A DNA stretch of 64,000 bases from Mucilaginibacter sp. 14171R-50 (GCF_010093045.1 NZ_CP048115.1:3224001-3288000), one strand, 5' to 3'. Positions 1-9,231 are shown, counted from the stretch's first letter. A program made the numbers and translations. Notes: generated by a model not told the origin, from the sequence alone.

Positions 1-1585
1 TTACATCATCTTTAGCGTGGGTAATGCTGTCCATCAGCATTTGCTCAACCAGGTCGTCGGTAATGCCGTAGGCGGGTTTTACCTCCACTTCCTGCTTAAC
101 GCCGCTGCGCAATTCAATGGCCTGTATCTTTAAAATACCATCTGCATTCAGTATAAAGTTAATATCAACCTTAGGGAAGCCGGCCGGCATGGCAGGTATG
201 CCTTTCAGTTCAAACTCGGCCAGTTTTCGGTTCTCGCTGATCAGGTCGCGCTCACCCTGGTAAACGGCTATCTTCATGTTCACCTGGCCGTCTTTGCTGG
301 TAGTGTATTGCCTGCCCGCCTTGGTAGGGATCTTAGAGTTTCGGGGAATAATGGTGTCCATTAAACCGCCCATGGTTTCAATACCCAAAGATAGCGGGGT
401 AACATCAAGCAGTAAGATGTCGCTGCGGTTACCGGCCAGCACATCGGCCTGAATAGCCGCGCCAAGGGCAACCACTTCATCGGGGTTTAGATCGTCATGC
501 ACCGGGCGGCCAAAAAACTCCGACACCATCTTTTTAACCAGGGCTGTGCGGGTACTGCCGCCAACCATCACTACCTCATCAATATCGGATGTGCTCAGTT
601 TAGCGTCTTTAAGCGCGTTTTGGCAGGCGGTTATGGTTTGCTGTACTTTTGGAAGAATAAGTTCTTCAAAGGTATTGCGATCAATAGTGCACCATATATC
701 GCCAATTTGCTCGTTAAAAAGACTTTGGTGGGCCAGCGCCTTTTTAGCTTCTTCGGCCTTTAACCGCAGCTGCTGGGTAAGTTCGCGGTTATCAGCCAGG
801 GTAGTCTTATCAATATTGTTTTTATCTATCCAATAATCGGCAATGGCGCGGTCAAAATCATCGCCTCCTAAAAAAGTATCGCCGTTGGTAGATAATACTT
901 CGAAAATGCCGTTTTGTATCTGCAGAACGGAAACATCAAATGTACCGCCGCCCAAGTCGTAAACGGCAATGGTTTTGGTTTCTTCGGGGTTCAGGCCAAT
1001 ACCGTAGGCAAGGCTTGCTGCGGTAGGCTCGTTCACAATACGTAAAACATCCAATCCGGCCAATTTGCCTGCATCGCGGGTTGCCTGGCGCTGCGAGTCG
1101 TTAAAATACGCGGGTACGGTTATCACCGCACGGTTAACGGGCGTTTTCAACACATGTTCGGCGCGTTCTTTCAGTTCTTTTAATATCAGGCCCGACAGTT
1201 CAATGGGGTTGTAAAATTTATCGCCAACCTTAATTTTTACCAGGTTTTCGCTGTCGTCGTCAATGATTTTGTACGAGAAAAAGTTTTGGTAGTTGGCTAC
1301 ATCCGCGTACGAGCGGCCAAGCAAACGCTTTACCGAAAATACGGTGTTCTGCGGGTCGGTAATTAAATATTCTTTAGCATCGTTACCCACGGTGATATCG
1401 CCCGTTTGGCCAAAATGCACCACTGAAGGTACCAGCACACCTTTGCCCGCATCGTTGATCACCCGAGGTTCTTTTTCGGGATTTATAAAAGCAACAAGCG
1501 AGTTGGTGGTGCCCAGGTCGATGCCTACAATAATATCTTCTTTTTGTATTGAACCTGTTGCCAGGTTGATGGAAACTTTAGCCAT
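1..1585 (-). CDS. hscA: Hsp70-family chaperone, HscA-like (C-terminus cut by window edge)
   Basis: ATP-dependent Hsp70 chaperone; HscA paralogues deliver the IscU scaffold during Fe-S cluster assembly. I read 528 codons from the ATG at 1585 and the frame is still open at base 2, so the substrate-binding C-terminus lies outside. Seen: the actin-fold phosphate motif GIDLGTTNS about residue 21, then [12 protein letters not shown] and VGGSTRT further on. A 15-20 residue extension before the first motif, as in HscA, separates it from DnaK, which starts almost at that motif. No iscU, hscB or fdx is visible, so HscA rather than a DnaK paralogue is an inference. It is divergent from the next gene, and a TAnnTTTG box lies 20 bases upstream of its start. 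Confidence 0.75.
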   Translation of the reverse strand, partial: MAKVSINLATGSIQKEDIIVGIDLGTTNSLVAFINPEKEPRVINDAGKGVLVPSVVHFGQTGDITVGNDAKEYLITDPQNTVFSVKRLLGRSYADVANYQNFFSYKIIDDDSENLVKIKVGDKFYNPIELSGLILKELKERAEHVLKTPVNRAVITVPAYFNDSQRQATRDAGKLAGLDVLRIVNEPTAASLAYGIGLNPEETKTIAVYDLGGGTFDVSVLQIQNGIFEVLSTNGDTFLGGDDFDRAIADYWIDKNNIDKTTLADNRELTQQLRLKAEEAKKALAHQSLFNEQIGDIWCTIDRNTFEELILPKVQQTITACQNALKDAKLSTSDIDEVVMVGGSTRTALVKKMVSEFFGRPVHDDLNPDEVVALGAAIQADVLAGNRSDILLLDVTPLSLGIETMGGLMDTIIPRNSKIPTKAGRQYTTSKDGQVNMKIAVYQGERDLISENRKLAEFELKGIPAMPAGFPKVDINFILNADGILKIQAIELRSGVKQEVEVKPAYGITDDLVEQMLMDSITHAKDDV

Positions 1586-1604
1586 GGTATATAGTAACAA
1601 AGCG

Positions 1605-1612
1605 CAAATGTA
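1605..1612 (-). promoter_or_regulatory. Bacteroidota -7 box for the hscA-like gene
   Basis: The minus strand reads TACATTTG, an exact match to the TAnnTTTG -7 consensus, 20 bases before the ATG at 1585. No TTG lies at the usual -33 distance; the nearest is about 13 bases upstream. It would give a very short leader. Confidence 0.4.
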
Positions 1613-1641
1613 CTTAGTTTTAAGGCAAGGAGTGTCATGTG

Positions 1642-1674
1642 GATTTCGGATTTACGATTTTAGATTTCGGATTT
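1642..1674. repeat. 12-bp direct repeat in a divergent intergenic region
   Basis: GATTTCGGATTT occurs at 1642-1653 and again at 1663-1674, separated by a related AT-rich spacer. It sits just upstream of the exported metalloprotease-like gene. Such degenerate GATTTCGG tracts look like intergenic simple sequence and no function is evident. Confidence 0.5.
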
Positions 1675-1703
1675 GATTGTTTGATTTATTACTTTCATCC
1701 CTG

Positions 1704-4514
1704 ATGAAACGACTGCTGCTGCCGATTTTACTTTTTACAGCCACTTTTGTACAGGCACAGCAGTTTGGCGGTAACCCGCCATCCGTTAAATGGAAACAGG
1801 TGAATACGCCTGCTGCCCGTGTTATATTTTCGCGGGGGATGGACTCTGTTGCATTGCGGGTAGCCCAAACCATAGCTGCTATGAACCCGCTTATACAGCC
1901 AACTATTGGTTTTAAACAACAACAGGTTAGCATTGTGCTGCAAAATCAGACAACTATATCAAACGCCTACGTGGGGCTGGCGCCGTTCCGCAGCGAGTTT
2001 TACTTAACGGCAGGGCAAAACAGCTTCGAAATAGGCAGCCTGCCCTGGCCCGAACAACTGGCCATTCACGAATTCAGGCATGTACAGCAGTACAATAATT
2101 TTAATGTGGGCCTGTCGCGCGGGCTGCGCATATTATTTGGTGAAGGCGGGCAGGCGCTGGGTAACACGCTATCGGTGCCCGACTGGTTTTTTGAGGGCGA
2201 TGCGGTTTACAACGAAACACTGGTAAGCCGGCAGGGCAGGGGAAGACTGCCCTATTTTTTTAACAGTTTCCGTGCGTTATGGGCTGCCGGGAAAGATTAT
2301 AGCTGGATGAAGCTGCGCAACGGTTCGTATGTGGATTATACACCAAACCATTACCCCCTGGGCTACATGATGGTAGCTTACGGGCGCGAAAAATATGGCA
2401 ATGCGTTTTGGAAGGGCGTTACATATGATGCCGCCGCTTTTAATACAGGTTTTTACCCGTTACAGGGCGCTATAAAAAGGCATGCAGGTGTGGGTTATAA
2501 AGACTTTAGAAGCGCTGCCTTTGATCACTTTAAGGAAGTGTTTAAGGCTGATACTAAAGATCCCAATGCTAAATACCAACACTTTATAGCCGATGAAGAG
2601 TACCCGGCTTTTGTGAATGACAATACGCTTATCTACCTGCGATCAACCTATAATGATATTCCCCGGTTTGTTATTAAATCAGGAAAGGAGGAAAAGACGG
2701 TCGCTGCCCAGGGTGTTACCACCGATAATTATTTCAGCTATCGCGATGGAAAAGTAGTTTACGCATCATACCGGCCGGATGTACGCTGGGGGTACCGTAA
2801 TTACAGCGAGCTGGCAGTACTTGATGTAAACACCGGTACAGAGCGCCGCATTACCCGCAAAACCAAATACTTTGCACCTGCATTTAGTGCCGATAGCAAA
2901 ACCATTGTGGCCGTACAGGTTGCATCAACAGGCAAAAGCGAACTGCACCTGCTCAATACCGCGGACGGCACGCTGATCAAAACGCTGCCAAATACTGCCG
3001 GCTTGTTTTATACCTACCCTAAGTTTTATGGCGACGATAAGCTGGTATCGGCCGTTCGTAATTTTAAGGGCGAAATGTCCCTGGCTTTAATTGATATATC
3101 TTCCGGAGCAGCAAAGTACTTGCTGCCCTTTAGTTTCCAACCCATCGCATTCCCCCAGGTGCAGGGCAATAAGGTTTACTTTACCAAAACATCCGGTTTA
3201 AACGATAAACTGTTTGTTTTAGATATCGGTTCCAACCAACTGAATGAGGTAACTACAGCGGAGCAAAACGGCGCGATAGGGCAGTACCAGCCTGCAATTG
3301 GTAATAACAAAATAGCCTGGACAGGTTTTACCGCATCGGGCTATCGTTTGCAGCAATATAACCATGCTGATATGAAACTCTCGCCTGTAAATAGCGATCA
3401 GGCTTCGGCCTTGCCGGATATGAATATAAGCGCGCTGAGTAACGATAGCGCGTCAAATATATCAGCAAGCGTAACGCCTGCTGCGTTGCCGATAACTAAT
3501 TACAGTAAACAACACCGCCTGTTTAATTTCCACAGCATTTTTCCATCGTTGGATGACCCCAATTACTCGCTGCAACTGGTTGGCGAAAACGTATTGAACA
3601 CATTGCAGTCGCAGCTAACTTTTACCTACAACCGCGATGAAGGTTATAAAGAGATAGGTTACGAGGCGGCCTACGGCGCGCTTTTTCCCTACATTTTAGC
3701 CGGGGCCGACTACACTTTTGACCGACGCGTATTTTATAAGGGCAACAGTGTTTATTTTAACGAAACGGCTATACACGGTGGTTTGCAGGTGCCGCTTAAT
3801 TTATCGGTTGGTAAAAGGCTTACGTCATTATCGGCAAGCAGTATTTTTTATTATGGCCGTACCACCATTCAGCAGGCGTACCGCAGTTTGTTTGCAGATA
3901 GTTATTATACTTATATAAGCAATACCCTGAGCTTCAGGAACCAAACGCAACAGGCCCGGCAGCATATAAACCCGCATTTTGCGCAAAGCATCAGCCTTAA
4001 TTATAAAAAATCTGTTTCGGGCAGGCAAGGCAGCCGGTTTTTAAGCACGGGCACATTTTATTTTCCCGGGCTATCGGCCAATCACAGCCTTGTTATAAGC
4101 GGCGCATACCAATATCGCCCGCAAAATAACGGCATCAGCTTCTCAAACGATTTTCCTTTCTCACACGGCTACACGGCGGTAAGTCTTAACAACATGAATA
4201 AGTTCGCGGCAAGCTATCATTTCCCCATCGCTTACCCCGATGCCGGCTTTGGCAACCTGCTTTATGTGATGCGCCTGCGCGGTAACTTATTTTACGATCA
4301 GACACACGCTGCGGAAGATGATTTTTATGCGGATAAGTCGGCGTTAAATTCCAATTTCCGTTCGGCAGGCGCCGCGATATTTTTTGATACCAAATGGTTT
4401 AACCAGGCACCCATATCATTCGGGATACGCTACAGCCGTTTGTTGGATGAAGATATTTTTGGCGGCACCGGCCGTAACCGGATAGAACTGGTGTTGCCTG
4501 TGGCGATATTTTAG
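1704..4514 (+). CDS. exported HExxH protein with TolB-like propeller and C-terminal beta-barrel
   Basis: A 936-residue envelope protein with no named family that I can assign. The ATG at 1704 is chosen over an upstream in-frame TTG at 1677 because it begins a clean signal peptide (MKRLLLPILLF, cleavage after QAQ). Residues 122-126 read HEFRH, a perfect HExxH zinc site, and WFFEG places a candidate third ligand at E164, as in gluzincin peptidases. Residues of roughly 290-600 contain repeated YxxPxFSxD-type strands like TolB/WD40 propellers. From about 640 the chain alternates polar and aromatic residues and ends in a terminal barrel-like strand (LVLPVAIF). I infer an outer-membrane-anchored metallopeptidase-like protein; activity is untested. 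It converges on cutC across a palindromic repeat. Confidence 0.75.
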   Translation: MKRLLLPILLFTATFVQAQQFGGNPPSVKWKQVNTPAARVIFSRGMDSVALRVAQTIAAMNPLIQPTIGFKQQQVSIVLQNQTTISNAYVGLAPFRSEFYLTAGQNSFEIGSLPWPEQLAIHEFRHVQQYNNFNVGLSRGLRILFGEGGQALGNTLSVPDWFFEGDAVYNETLVSRQGRGRLPYFFNSFRALWAAGKDYSWMKLRNGSYVDYTPNHYPLGYMMVAYGREKYGNAFWKGVTYDAAAFNTGFYPLQGAIKRHAGVGYKDFRSAAFDHFKEVFKADTKDPNAKYQHFIADEEYPAFVNDNTLIYLRSTYNDIPRFVIKSGKEEKTVAAQGVTTDNYFSYRDGKVVYASYRPDVRWGYRNYSELAVLDVNTGTERRITRKTKYFAPAFSADSKTIVAVQVASTGKSELHLLNTADGTLIKTLPNTAGLFYTYPKFYGDDKLVSAVRNFKGEMSLALIDISSGAAKYLLPFSFQPIAFPQVQGNKVYFTKTSGLNDKLFVLDIGSNQLNEVTTAEQNGAIGQYQPAIGNNKIAWTGFTASGYRLQQYNHADMKLSPVNSDQASALPDMNISALSNDSASNISASVTPAALPITNYSKQHRLFNFHSIFPSLDDPNYSLQLVGENVLNTLQSQLTFTYNRDEGYKEIGYEAAYGALFPYILAGADYTFDRRVFYKGNSVYFNETAIHGGLQVPLNLSVGKRLTSLSASSIFYYGRTTIQQAYRSLFADSYYTYISNTLSFRNQTQQARQHINPHFAQSISLNYKKSVSGRQGSRFLSTGTFYFPGLSANHSLVISGAYQYRPQNNGISFSNDFPFSHGYTAVSLNNMNKFAASYHFPIAYPDAGFGNLLYVMRLRGNLFYDQTHAAEDDFYADKSALNSNFRSAGAAIFFDTKWFNQAPISFGIRYSRLLDEDIFGGTGRNRIELVLPVAIF

Positions 4515-4531
4515 GATAGACAAGTACCCAC

Positions 4532-4624
4532 CGTCATTGCGAACGTAGTGTGGCAATCTTCGACAGAAAGTCGGCGATATTTATAACGAAGATTGCCACG
4601 TCGCTATCGCTCCTCGCAATGACG
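4532..4624. repeat. palindromic intergenic repeat, family A copy 1
   Basis: Begins CGTCATTGCGA and ends TCGCAATGACG, with imperfect inner complementarity around GGCAATCTTCG and CGAAGATTGCC. It is the most diverged of four copies in the window (others at 39116, 45794 and 47663). It lies between convergent genes and could fold into a long hairpin. Confidence 0.85.
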
Positions 4625-4634
4625 CTTTTTCGAA

Positions 4635-5399
4635 TTACCCGTTCGCCCTTTTCAATATCTCCTTTACCCGCTCGGCGCTGGTTACATCAAGGCTATATTC
4701 ATCGGCAATGCTATTGGTCATTAATAAGATGTGATCGTTCTTATAAGCCATGCCACCATTAACATTTACACGGGCTGATGAGTGCACTTCGGTAGCGCCG
4801 GTAAAATGCACCAGGTCGGCTACGTTATTTTCGGTTATGCCGCTGCCGGGCATAATAGCGATTCGGCCTGCGGCCTTTTCTATCAGGTGGGCAATTACGT
4901 TAGCGCCTTCCATGGCGGTGCTTTTACCGCCCGAAGTAAGGATTCGCTCGCAGCCCATTTCAATAATATCCTCAAGTGCCTGAAACTGATCGGCGCACAT
5001 ATCAAACGCGCGGTGAAAAGTGACGCCAAGCCCCCATTGCCTGGCCAGGCGCACCAGTTCGGTACAGCGTTCCTTATCTACTGATCCGTCTGCCCGGAGT
5101 ATACCTATTACAATACCGTCGCAACCGGCTTCAATGCAATTGCGTATATCGGCCTGCATCACCTCATACTCCAGGTCGGTGTACAGAAAATCGCCCCGCC
5201 GCGGGCGTATCAGCACGTAAAGTTTAATGTGCAGGTGTTTGCGGGCCAATAGTATCTGGCCGTACGATGGGGTAGTGCCTCCCTCGGCCAGGTTTTCGCA
5301 TAATTCAACCCTCACCGCACCGCCTTGCTGCGCGGCAATGGCCGATGTTACAGAATTTGAACAAACTTCGAGTATTACAGGGAGCTTTTCGCGGTTCAT
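4635..5399 (-). CDS. cutC: CutC family protein (copper homeostasis)
   Basis: A 254-residue TIM-barrel protein of the CutC family, historically linked to copper tolerance; its molecular activity is unsettled. The family signature is clear: LEVCSNSVTSA at the N-terminus, RVELCENLAEGGTTPS, IRPRRGDFLYTD and the LTSGGKSTAMEG segment near residue 160. Length is normal for the family (about 245-255). It starts at the ATG at 5399, 85 bases beyond the stop of the glycosylasparaginase gene on the same strand, so the two may be cotranscribed. No copper sensor or exporter is adjacent. Confidence 0.93.
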   Translation of the reverse strand: MNREKLPVILEVCSNSVTSAIAAQQGGAVRVELCENLAEGGTTPSYGQILLARKHLHIKLYVLIRPRRGDFLYTDLEYEVMQADIRNCIEAGCDGIVIGILRADGSVDKERCTELVRLARQWGLGVTFHRAFDMCADQFQALEDIIEMGCERILTSGGKSTAMEGANVIAHLIEKAAGRIAIMPGSGITENNVADLVHFTGATEVHSSARVNVNGGMAYKNDHILLMTNSIADEYSLDVTSAERVKEILKRANG

Positions 5400-5484
5400 A
5401 ATATCATAGCAGGGGTTACGGTACTAAACCTTATTAAGCGTAAAAAAGTTAATTGGAATGAAAGGTGCGAGCCTGGTAAAGATA

Positions 5485-6504
5485 CTACTTTTTATCCTTG
5501 TAAAAGCTTTTGCCCGGTATCAGCAGGTCTTGTTTATTGGCGTCGCATACGGCAAAGCTAAAACCTTCCTGTATGGCATATGCGCCATACTCACCTTTTT
5601 TATTAATGGCCAAAAAGCCTACCTGTATCTCTTTGGCGGTTTCGGGCTTCTTTTTGATGATGCGGTTAACGGCCTCTTTACAAGCATCCTCGGGCGAGTA
5701 GCCCTGGCGCATTAATTCAACTACCAAAAAGCTGCCTACGTTGCGTATCACCTCTTCGCCCACGCCGGTTGATGTTGCGCCGCCCACCTCGTTATCTACA
5801 AATAGCCCTGCGCCTATGATAGGGCTATCGCCAACACGGCCATGCAGCTTAAAGGCCATACCGCTGGTAGTACAGGCACCGCTGATGTTGCCTTTGGCAT
5901 CAATAGCAAGCATGCCAATGGTATCGTGGTTGTATTTGCCACCCGGGCGGTGCTGCTGGTTTTCGATGTTCAACACCGGCGAATATTTGGCTGTTTTAAG
6001 CCATTTCTTCCATTCTTTATATGATTCGGGGGTAAGCAGCTTTTCTTTTTTAAAGCCATGTTCAACGGCAAACTGTGTAGCGCCATCGCCAACCAGCATT
6101 ACATGCGGGGTTTTTTCCATCACCAGCCGGGCTACCGATATGGGGTGCGCGATGTTTTCTATCGCGGCCACTGATCCGCAATTGCCAAACTCATCCATAA
6201 TGCAGGCATCCAGTGTAACGTGGCCGTCGCGGTCGGGGTAACCGGCGCGTCCAACGGTATGGTTATTCATGTCGGCTTCGGGTATGCGCACACCGGCTTC
6301 AACAGCATCTAACGCCCGCCCGCCTTTTGACAGCGTTTTCCATGCTTCCTTATTGGCTACGATGCCAAAATCCCAGGTAGAGATCACGATAGGGAACCGG
6401 CCGGCGGCCTTGCTTGCAAAAGGTTTTGCAGGCGCATATTTTGATATAGCTGTTAAAGAAGCAGTTACAGCGGTTAGCTGTAAAAATTTACGACGGTTAT
6501 ACAT
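5485..6504 (-). CDS. N4-(beta-N-acetylglucosaminyl)-L-asparaginase (glycosylasparaginase), Tat-exported
   Basis: An N-terminal-nucleophile hydrolase that cleaves the GlcNAc-Asn bond left after glycoprotein breakdown. The 339-residue precursor begins MYNRRKFLQL, a twin-arginine signal, so it should be exported folded to the periplasm. The autoproteolysis and catalytic site is HDT: Thr195 in NHDTIGM would become the new N-terminus of the beta chain. The GRVGDSPIIGAG and GGATSTGVGE segments are typical of glycosylasparaginases. It would serve glycan and amide-nitrogen scavenging, in keeping with the glycan-degrading lifestyle shown by the PUL at 50-60 kb. The upstream region holds a short perfect inverted repeat at 6540-6563. 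Confidence 0.92.
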   Translation of the reverse strand: MYNRRKFLQLTAVTASLTAISKYAPAKPFASKAAGRFPIVISTWDFGIVANKEAWKTLSKGGRALDAVEAGVRIPEADMNNHTVGRAGYPDRDGHVTLDACIMDEFGNCGSVAAIENIAHPISVARLVMEKTPHVMLVGDGATQFAVEHGFKKEKLLTPESYKEWKKWLKTAKYSPVLNIENQQHRPGGKYNHDTIGMLAIDAKGNISGACTTSGMAFKLHGRVGDSPIIGAGLFVDNEVGGATSTGVGEEVIRNVGSFLVVELMRQGYSPEDACKEAVNRIIKKKPETAKEIQVGFLAINKKGEYGAYAIQEGFSFAVCDANKQDLLIPGKSFYKDKK

Positions 6505-6539
6505 AGAGATAAATATAATGATAGGGTGTAAATATGTAT

Positions 6540-6563
6540 GAATGTATCAGCTTTGATACATTC
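6540..6563. repeat. perfect 10-bp inverted repeat upstream of glycosylasparaginase
   Basis: Arms GAATGTATCA (6540-6549) and TGATACATTC (6554-6563) with a 4-base spacer, 36 bases before the start codon at 6504. It could be an operator or a leader hairpin. It abuts the nested-hairpin repeat that follows. Confidence 0.6.
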
Positions 6564-6568
6564 GGGAA

Positions 6569-6648
6569 GCCTCACCTAAATCCTCTCCAAAGGAGAGGAC
6601 TTTAAAAAAGTTTTGCTCCCTCTCCTCTGGAGAGGGCTGGGGTGAGGC
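6569..6648. repeat. nested-hairpin intergenic repeat
   Basis: Outer arms GCCTCACC (6569-6576) and GGTGAGGC (6641-6648) enclose two inner hairpins: TCCTCTCC/GGAGAGGA at 6581-6599 and CCCTCTCC/GGAGAGGG at 6618-6636. It directly abuts the stop codon of the DUF2007 gene. The symmetrical cloverleaf-like layout suggests a REP-type mobile palindrome. Confidence 0.75.
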
Positions 6649-7089
6649 TCAGTCAAAGTCCCGCTGGCAGTTAAAGCAATGCCAGGCCTTACGCGCGTAA
6701 AGCGGAAATGCCGAAAGTATCAAAAATAAGAATGCTGTTAACCAATGCGCCTTCCGTTCCGTGGCTGCACCGTAACGCACGTTGCTCGACCCGCAATACG
6801 GGCATACAACCGGCACATGTGTTTCCTCGTCTATCTCAAAGTGGTCCTGCTCGTGCAGATCGCCGGTTTGCGCTAAAATTTCGCGGCATTTTTCAAGGTC
6901 GCGCTCAAATATTTTGAGCTTGATACCCCCAACCGCGTTACTGTATATTGGGTTAGCTGATATGATATTATCATCGGCAATAAAACAGGGGATGCCATTA
7001 TCTTCCAGTTTGGTACGCATAATATGCGCCAGCATGGGGTCGTAATATTGCTCGAGGGTGATGATCCTGTCGTCCGGTTCTTCGGTCAT
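6649..7089 (-). CDS. DUF2007 domain protein with membrane segment and zinc ribbon
   Basis: A 146-residue protein. Residues 8-75 match the DUF2007 'putative signal transducing protein' fold, recognisable from the pattern MLAHIMRTKLEDNGIPCFIADD followed by GGIKLKIFERD, which resembles a small ligand-binding module. Residues of about 95-100 carry CPYCGS and the C-terminus has CFNCQRDFD, giving a four-cysteine zinc ribbon that brackets a hydrophobic segment (WLTAFLFLILSAFPLYA), probably a membrane helix. Function is unknown. It is divergent from the WYL regulator, with 51 bases between the starts, which hints at possible control by that regulator. Confidence 0.8.
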   Translation of the reverse strand: MTEEPDDRIITLEQYYDPMLAHIMRTKLEDNGIPCFIADDNIISANPIYSNAVGGIKLKIFERDLEKCREILAQTGDLHEQDHFEIDEETHVPVVCPYCGSSNVRYGAATERKAHWLTAFLFLILSAFPLYARKAWHCFNCQRDFD

Positions 7090-7140
7090 TATTAAATAAC
7101 ATTTGCACTAAGATACTTTGTTTTTTGTTATTTTGGGGCA

Positions 7141-8097
7141 ATGAACCGCATCGACCGCATATCTGCCATATTGATACAGCTGCAAACCCGCAGAGTTGTA
7201 AAAGCAAGCGATATAGCAGCAAGGTTTAACATCAGCCTGCGCACGGTTTACCGTGATGTGCGCTCGCTTGAAGAGGCCGGCGTGCCCATTATTGGCGAGG
7301 CGGGAGTAGGTTACTCATTGGTAGATGGTTACCGTTTGCCACCTATTATGTTTACCCGCGAAGAAGCCACGGCTTTTTTAACTGCTGAGAAGTTTGTAGA
7401 AAAAATGACCGACGCCTCTACCGCGGCGCAGCACCGCTCGGCTATGTATAAGATACGGGCTATACTAAAAACATCTGAAAAGGACCTGCTGGAAAGTATG
7501 GACAGCAGTATTGAGGTGCTAAAAAGCCAGATACAGCGCCGGGTAAACAACAATAACCACATACAAACGATATTAAATGGCATTGCTGCAAAAAAAGTGC
7601 TTTGTATCGATTACATGGCCGGTTATACCCAAACCAAAACTAACCGCCACATAGAGCCTATTGGTATTTTTTACCTGGATAGCTACTGGCACCTGATAGC
7701 CTATTGCCGAATGCGTAACGATTACCGCGACTTCAGGCTCGACCGGATATTGGGCCTTACCGAAACCGACGAGGTATTTGAAGGGAACCACCCGACACTT
7801 AAAGATTACATAGCGCAAACCGCGTCAGAGCATAAGCTGGAAACCGTTATAATACGGGTTGATGACGGGGTAACAAATTATATAAACGAGCAGCGCTATT
7901 ACCATGGCTTTGTATCTGAAAAGCAGTTTGAGGGGTACCGCGAAATGACCTTCCTTACCATCTCTATACAAGGCTTTGCGCGCTGGTTTATGATGTTTGG
8001 CGACCACGCGGAAGTGTTAAGCCCGGCTGGTTTAAAAGATAAAATAGCGGAGATAGCGGAGGGTATCATAAAACGGAATACTCCTGTTGAAGTATAA
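7141..8097 (+). CDS. WYL-domain transcriptional regulator (YafY/DeoR type)
   Basis: A 318-residue regulator. Residues 1-60 form an HTH_11 winged helix (ISAILIQLQTRRVVKASDIAARF, then SLRTVYRDVRSLEEAGVPI). Residues 140-225 form the WYL domain, which binds nucleotide-like or nucleic-acid ligands, with the typical GIFYLDSYWHLIAYCRMRNDYRDFRLDRI stretch. A WCX-like C-terminal region follows. The family usually acts locally, on metabolic or DNA-damage genes. Candidate targets are its own promoter, the divergent DUF2007 gene, or the AHSA1/GyrI pair 200 bases downstream, although these are separated from it by a repeat-bearing spacer. Confidence 0.9.
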   Translation: MNRIDRISAILIQLQTRRVVKASDIAARFNISLRTVYRDVRSLEEAGVPIIGEAGVGYSLVDGYRLPPIMFTREEATAFLTAEKFVEKMTDASTAAQHRSAMYKIRAILKTSEKDLLESMDSSIEVLKSQIQRRVNNNNHIQTILNGIAAKKVLCIDYMAGYTQTKTNRHIEPIGIFYLDSYWHLIAYCRMRNDYRDFRLDRILGLTETDEVFEGNHPTLKDYIAQTASEHKLETVIIRVDDGVTNYINEQRYYHGFVSEKQFEGYREMTFLTISIQGFARWFMMFGDHAEVLSPAGLKDKIAEIAEGIIKRNTPVEV

Positions 8098-8104
8098 TCG
8101 GTTC

Positions 8105-8131
8105 GTCATGCTGAATTTATTTCAGCATCTC
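8105..8131. repeat. short palindromic intergenic repeat
   Basis: CGTCATGCTGAA followed by TTCAGCATCT forms a GCTGAA/TTCAGC hairpin with a 5-base loop just after the WYL gene stop. This half-repeat type is frequent in Bacteroidota intergenic regions (general knowledge); here it is a single copy. The remainder of 8132-8299 shows no gene or clear site. Confidence 0.45.
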
Positions 8132-8299
8132 TCAGGACAGGTAGATAGTGCACCTTAAGTTGCGAGTGTGATCCCAAAATAAATTCGGTGCCACTTTTAG
8201 TCCTGCTGACATACAGTTGTCAATTCGCCCCCTTTATTTGTGTTAGCAAACTATAAGCGATATAGGCTGTTAATTACACTAAAATCAAAATAAAACATC

Positions 8300-8725
8300 A
8301 TGGATAAGCTATCGTTAACAACAACTGTTGATATTAAGGCACCTGCTGCCGAGGTTTGGAAGGGGTTAACAGACCCTGAGGTGATTAAGCAATATTTTTT
8401 TGGCACTACGGTAAAATCTGACTGGAAGGCAGGCAGCCCTATTACTTTTAGCGGCGAATGGGAAGGCAAAACCTACCAGGACAAGGGAACCATAAAGGAA
8501 ATCATCCCCGGTAAATATATCTTATACAGTTATTGGAGCAGCATGAGCGGCACCGAGGATAAGCCCGAAAACTACGCTAATGTAAGCTACGGTTTAGCGG
8601 AAAATGATGGTGTTACCACACTTACCCTCACCCAGGATAATATAAAGGATGAAGCCTCGAAAGAGCATTCGGAAAAGAACTGGCAAATGGTATTTGGAGG
8701 TTTAAAAAAGATTTTAGAAAAATAA
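8300..8725 (+). CDS. AHSA1/SRPBCC-family protein
   Basis: A 141-residue START-like (SRPBCC) protein of the AHSA1 family, helix-grip proteins that bind hydrophobic ligands and take part in stress responses; bacterial members are rarely characterised. The signature is seen in TTTVDIKAPAAEVWKGLTDP, IKQYFFGT, the central WEGKTYQDKGTIKEI, and the C-terminal NWQMVFGGLKKILEK. The single-domain length is normal. It is followed 38 bases later by a GyrI-like gene on the same strand, a common pairing with ligand-binding or stress functions, and probably shares its transcript. Confidence 0.88.
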   Translation: MDKLSLTTTVDIKAPAAEVWKGLTDPEVIKQYFFGTTVKSDWKAGSPITFSGEWEGKTYQDKGTIKEIIPGKYILYSYWSSMSGTEDKPENYANVSYGLAENDGVTTLTLTQDNIKDEASKEHSEKNWQMVFGGLKKILEK

Positions 8726-8763
8726 CCGCCGCATACGCTGCATTTATAAACAACTATATTTAA

Positions 8764-9225
8764 ATGGATAACGAAATAACGCACCTGCCTATGTTTTACG
8801 TGGCGGGCTTAGCCGTACGAACAATAAATAAAGACGGCCGGGCAAGCCGCGACATTGGGAGCCTTTGGCAAAAGTTTACCGATGGTAATATGGCCGAAAA
8901 GCTGAACGAAAAGGAGGGCAACGAACTGTATTGCGTTTATACCGACTACGAAAGCGATCACAACGATTACTATAACGCCATATTAGGCTGCAAGGTAAGT
9001 TCGATAGAATACCTTCCCGAAGGATTTACCGGCAAGGCTATCCCGGCTGGCAAATACATGGTATTTACGCCGGCTGGCGAGTTCCCTGCCAACATTGGCG
9101 ATACCTGGCAATACATCTGGCAATCGGGTATCGGGCGTACCTACACCGCCGACTTTGATGTTTACGATGTTACCGGCAAAGCGTTTGAGGATATTGAATC
9201 GAAAGTATACGTAGCGGTAGATTGA
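8764..9225 (+). CDS. GyrI-like / AraC effector-binding domain protein
   Basis: A 153-residue stand-alone GyrI-like small-molecule-binding domain. Seen: the N-terminal FYVAGLAVRTIN strand, the SLWQKFTDGNMAEKL helix, the central LGCKVSSIEYLPEGFTGKAIPAGKYMVF block with the conserved basic and glycine positions, and the C-terminal DFDVYDVTGKAFEDIESKVYVAV. There is no DNA-binding domain, so it is not an AraC regulator by itself. Such proteins bind drugs or metabolites, or inhibit partners such as gyrase. It is probably cotranscribed with the AHSA1 gene. Confidence 0.88.
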   Translation: MDNEITHLPMFYVAGLAVRTINKDGRASRDIGSLWQKFTDGNMAEKLNEKEGNELYCVYTDYESDHNDYYNAILGCKVSSIEYLPEGFTGKAIPAGKYMVFTPAGEFPANIGDTWQYIWQSGIGRTYTADFDVYDVTGKAFEDIESKVYVAVD

Positions 9226-9231
9226 TCATTA

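Noticed and set aside
1..1585. Frameshift or early stop in the chaperone gene (TTA at bases 1-3)
   Set aside because: The TTA is out of frame with the gene; the reading frame stays open through codon 528 to the window edge, so the gene is cut by the window rather than broken.
8132..8299. Possible small gene after the WYL regulator
   Set aside because: No frame of meaningful length with a start and plausible composition. The spacer holds only a short palindromic repeat.
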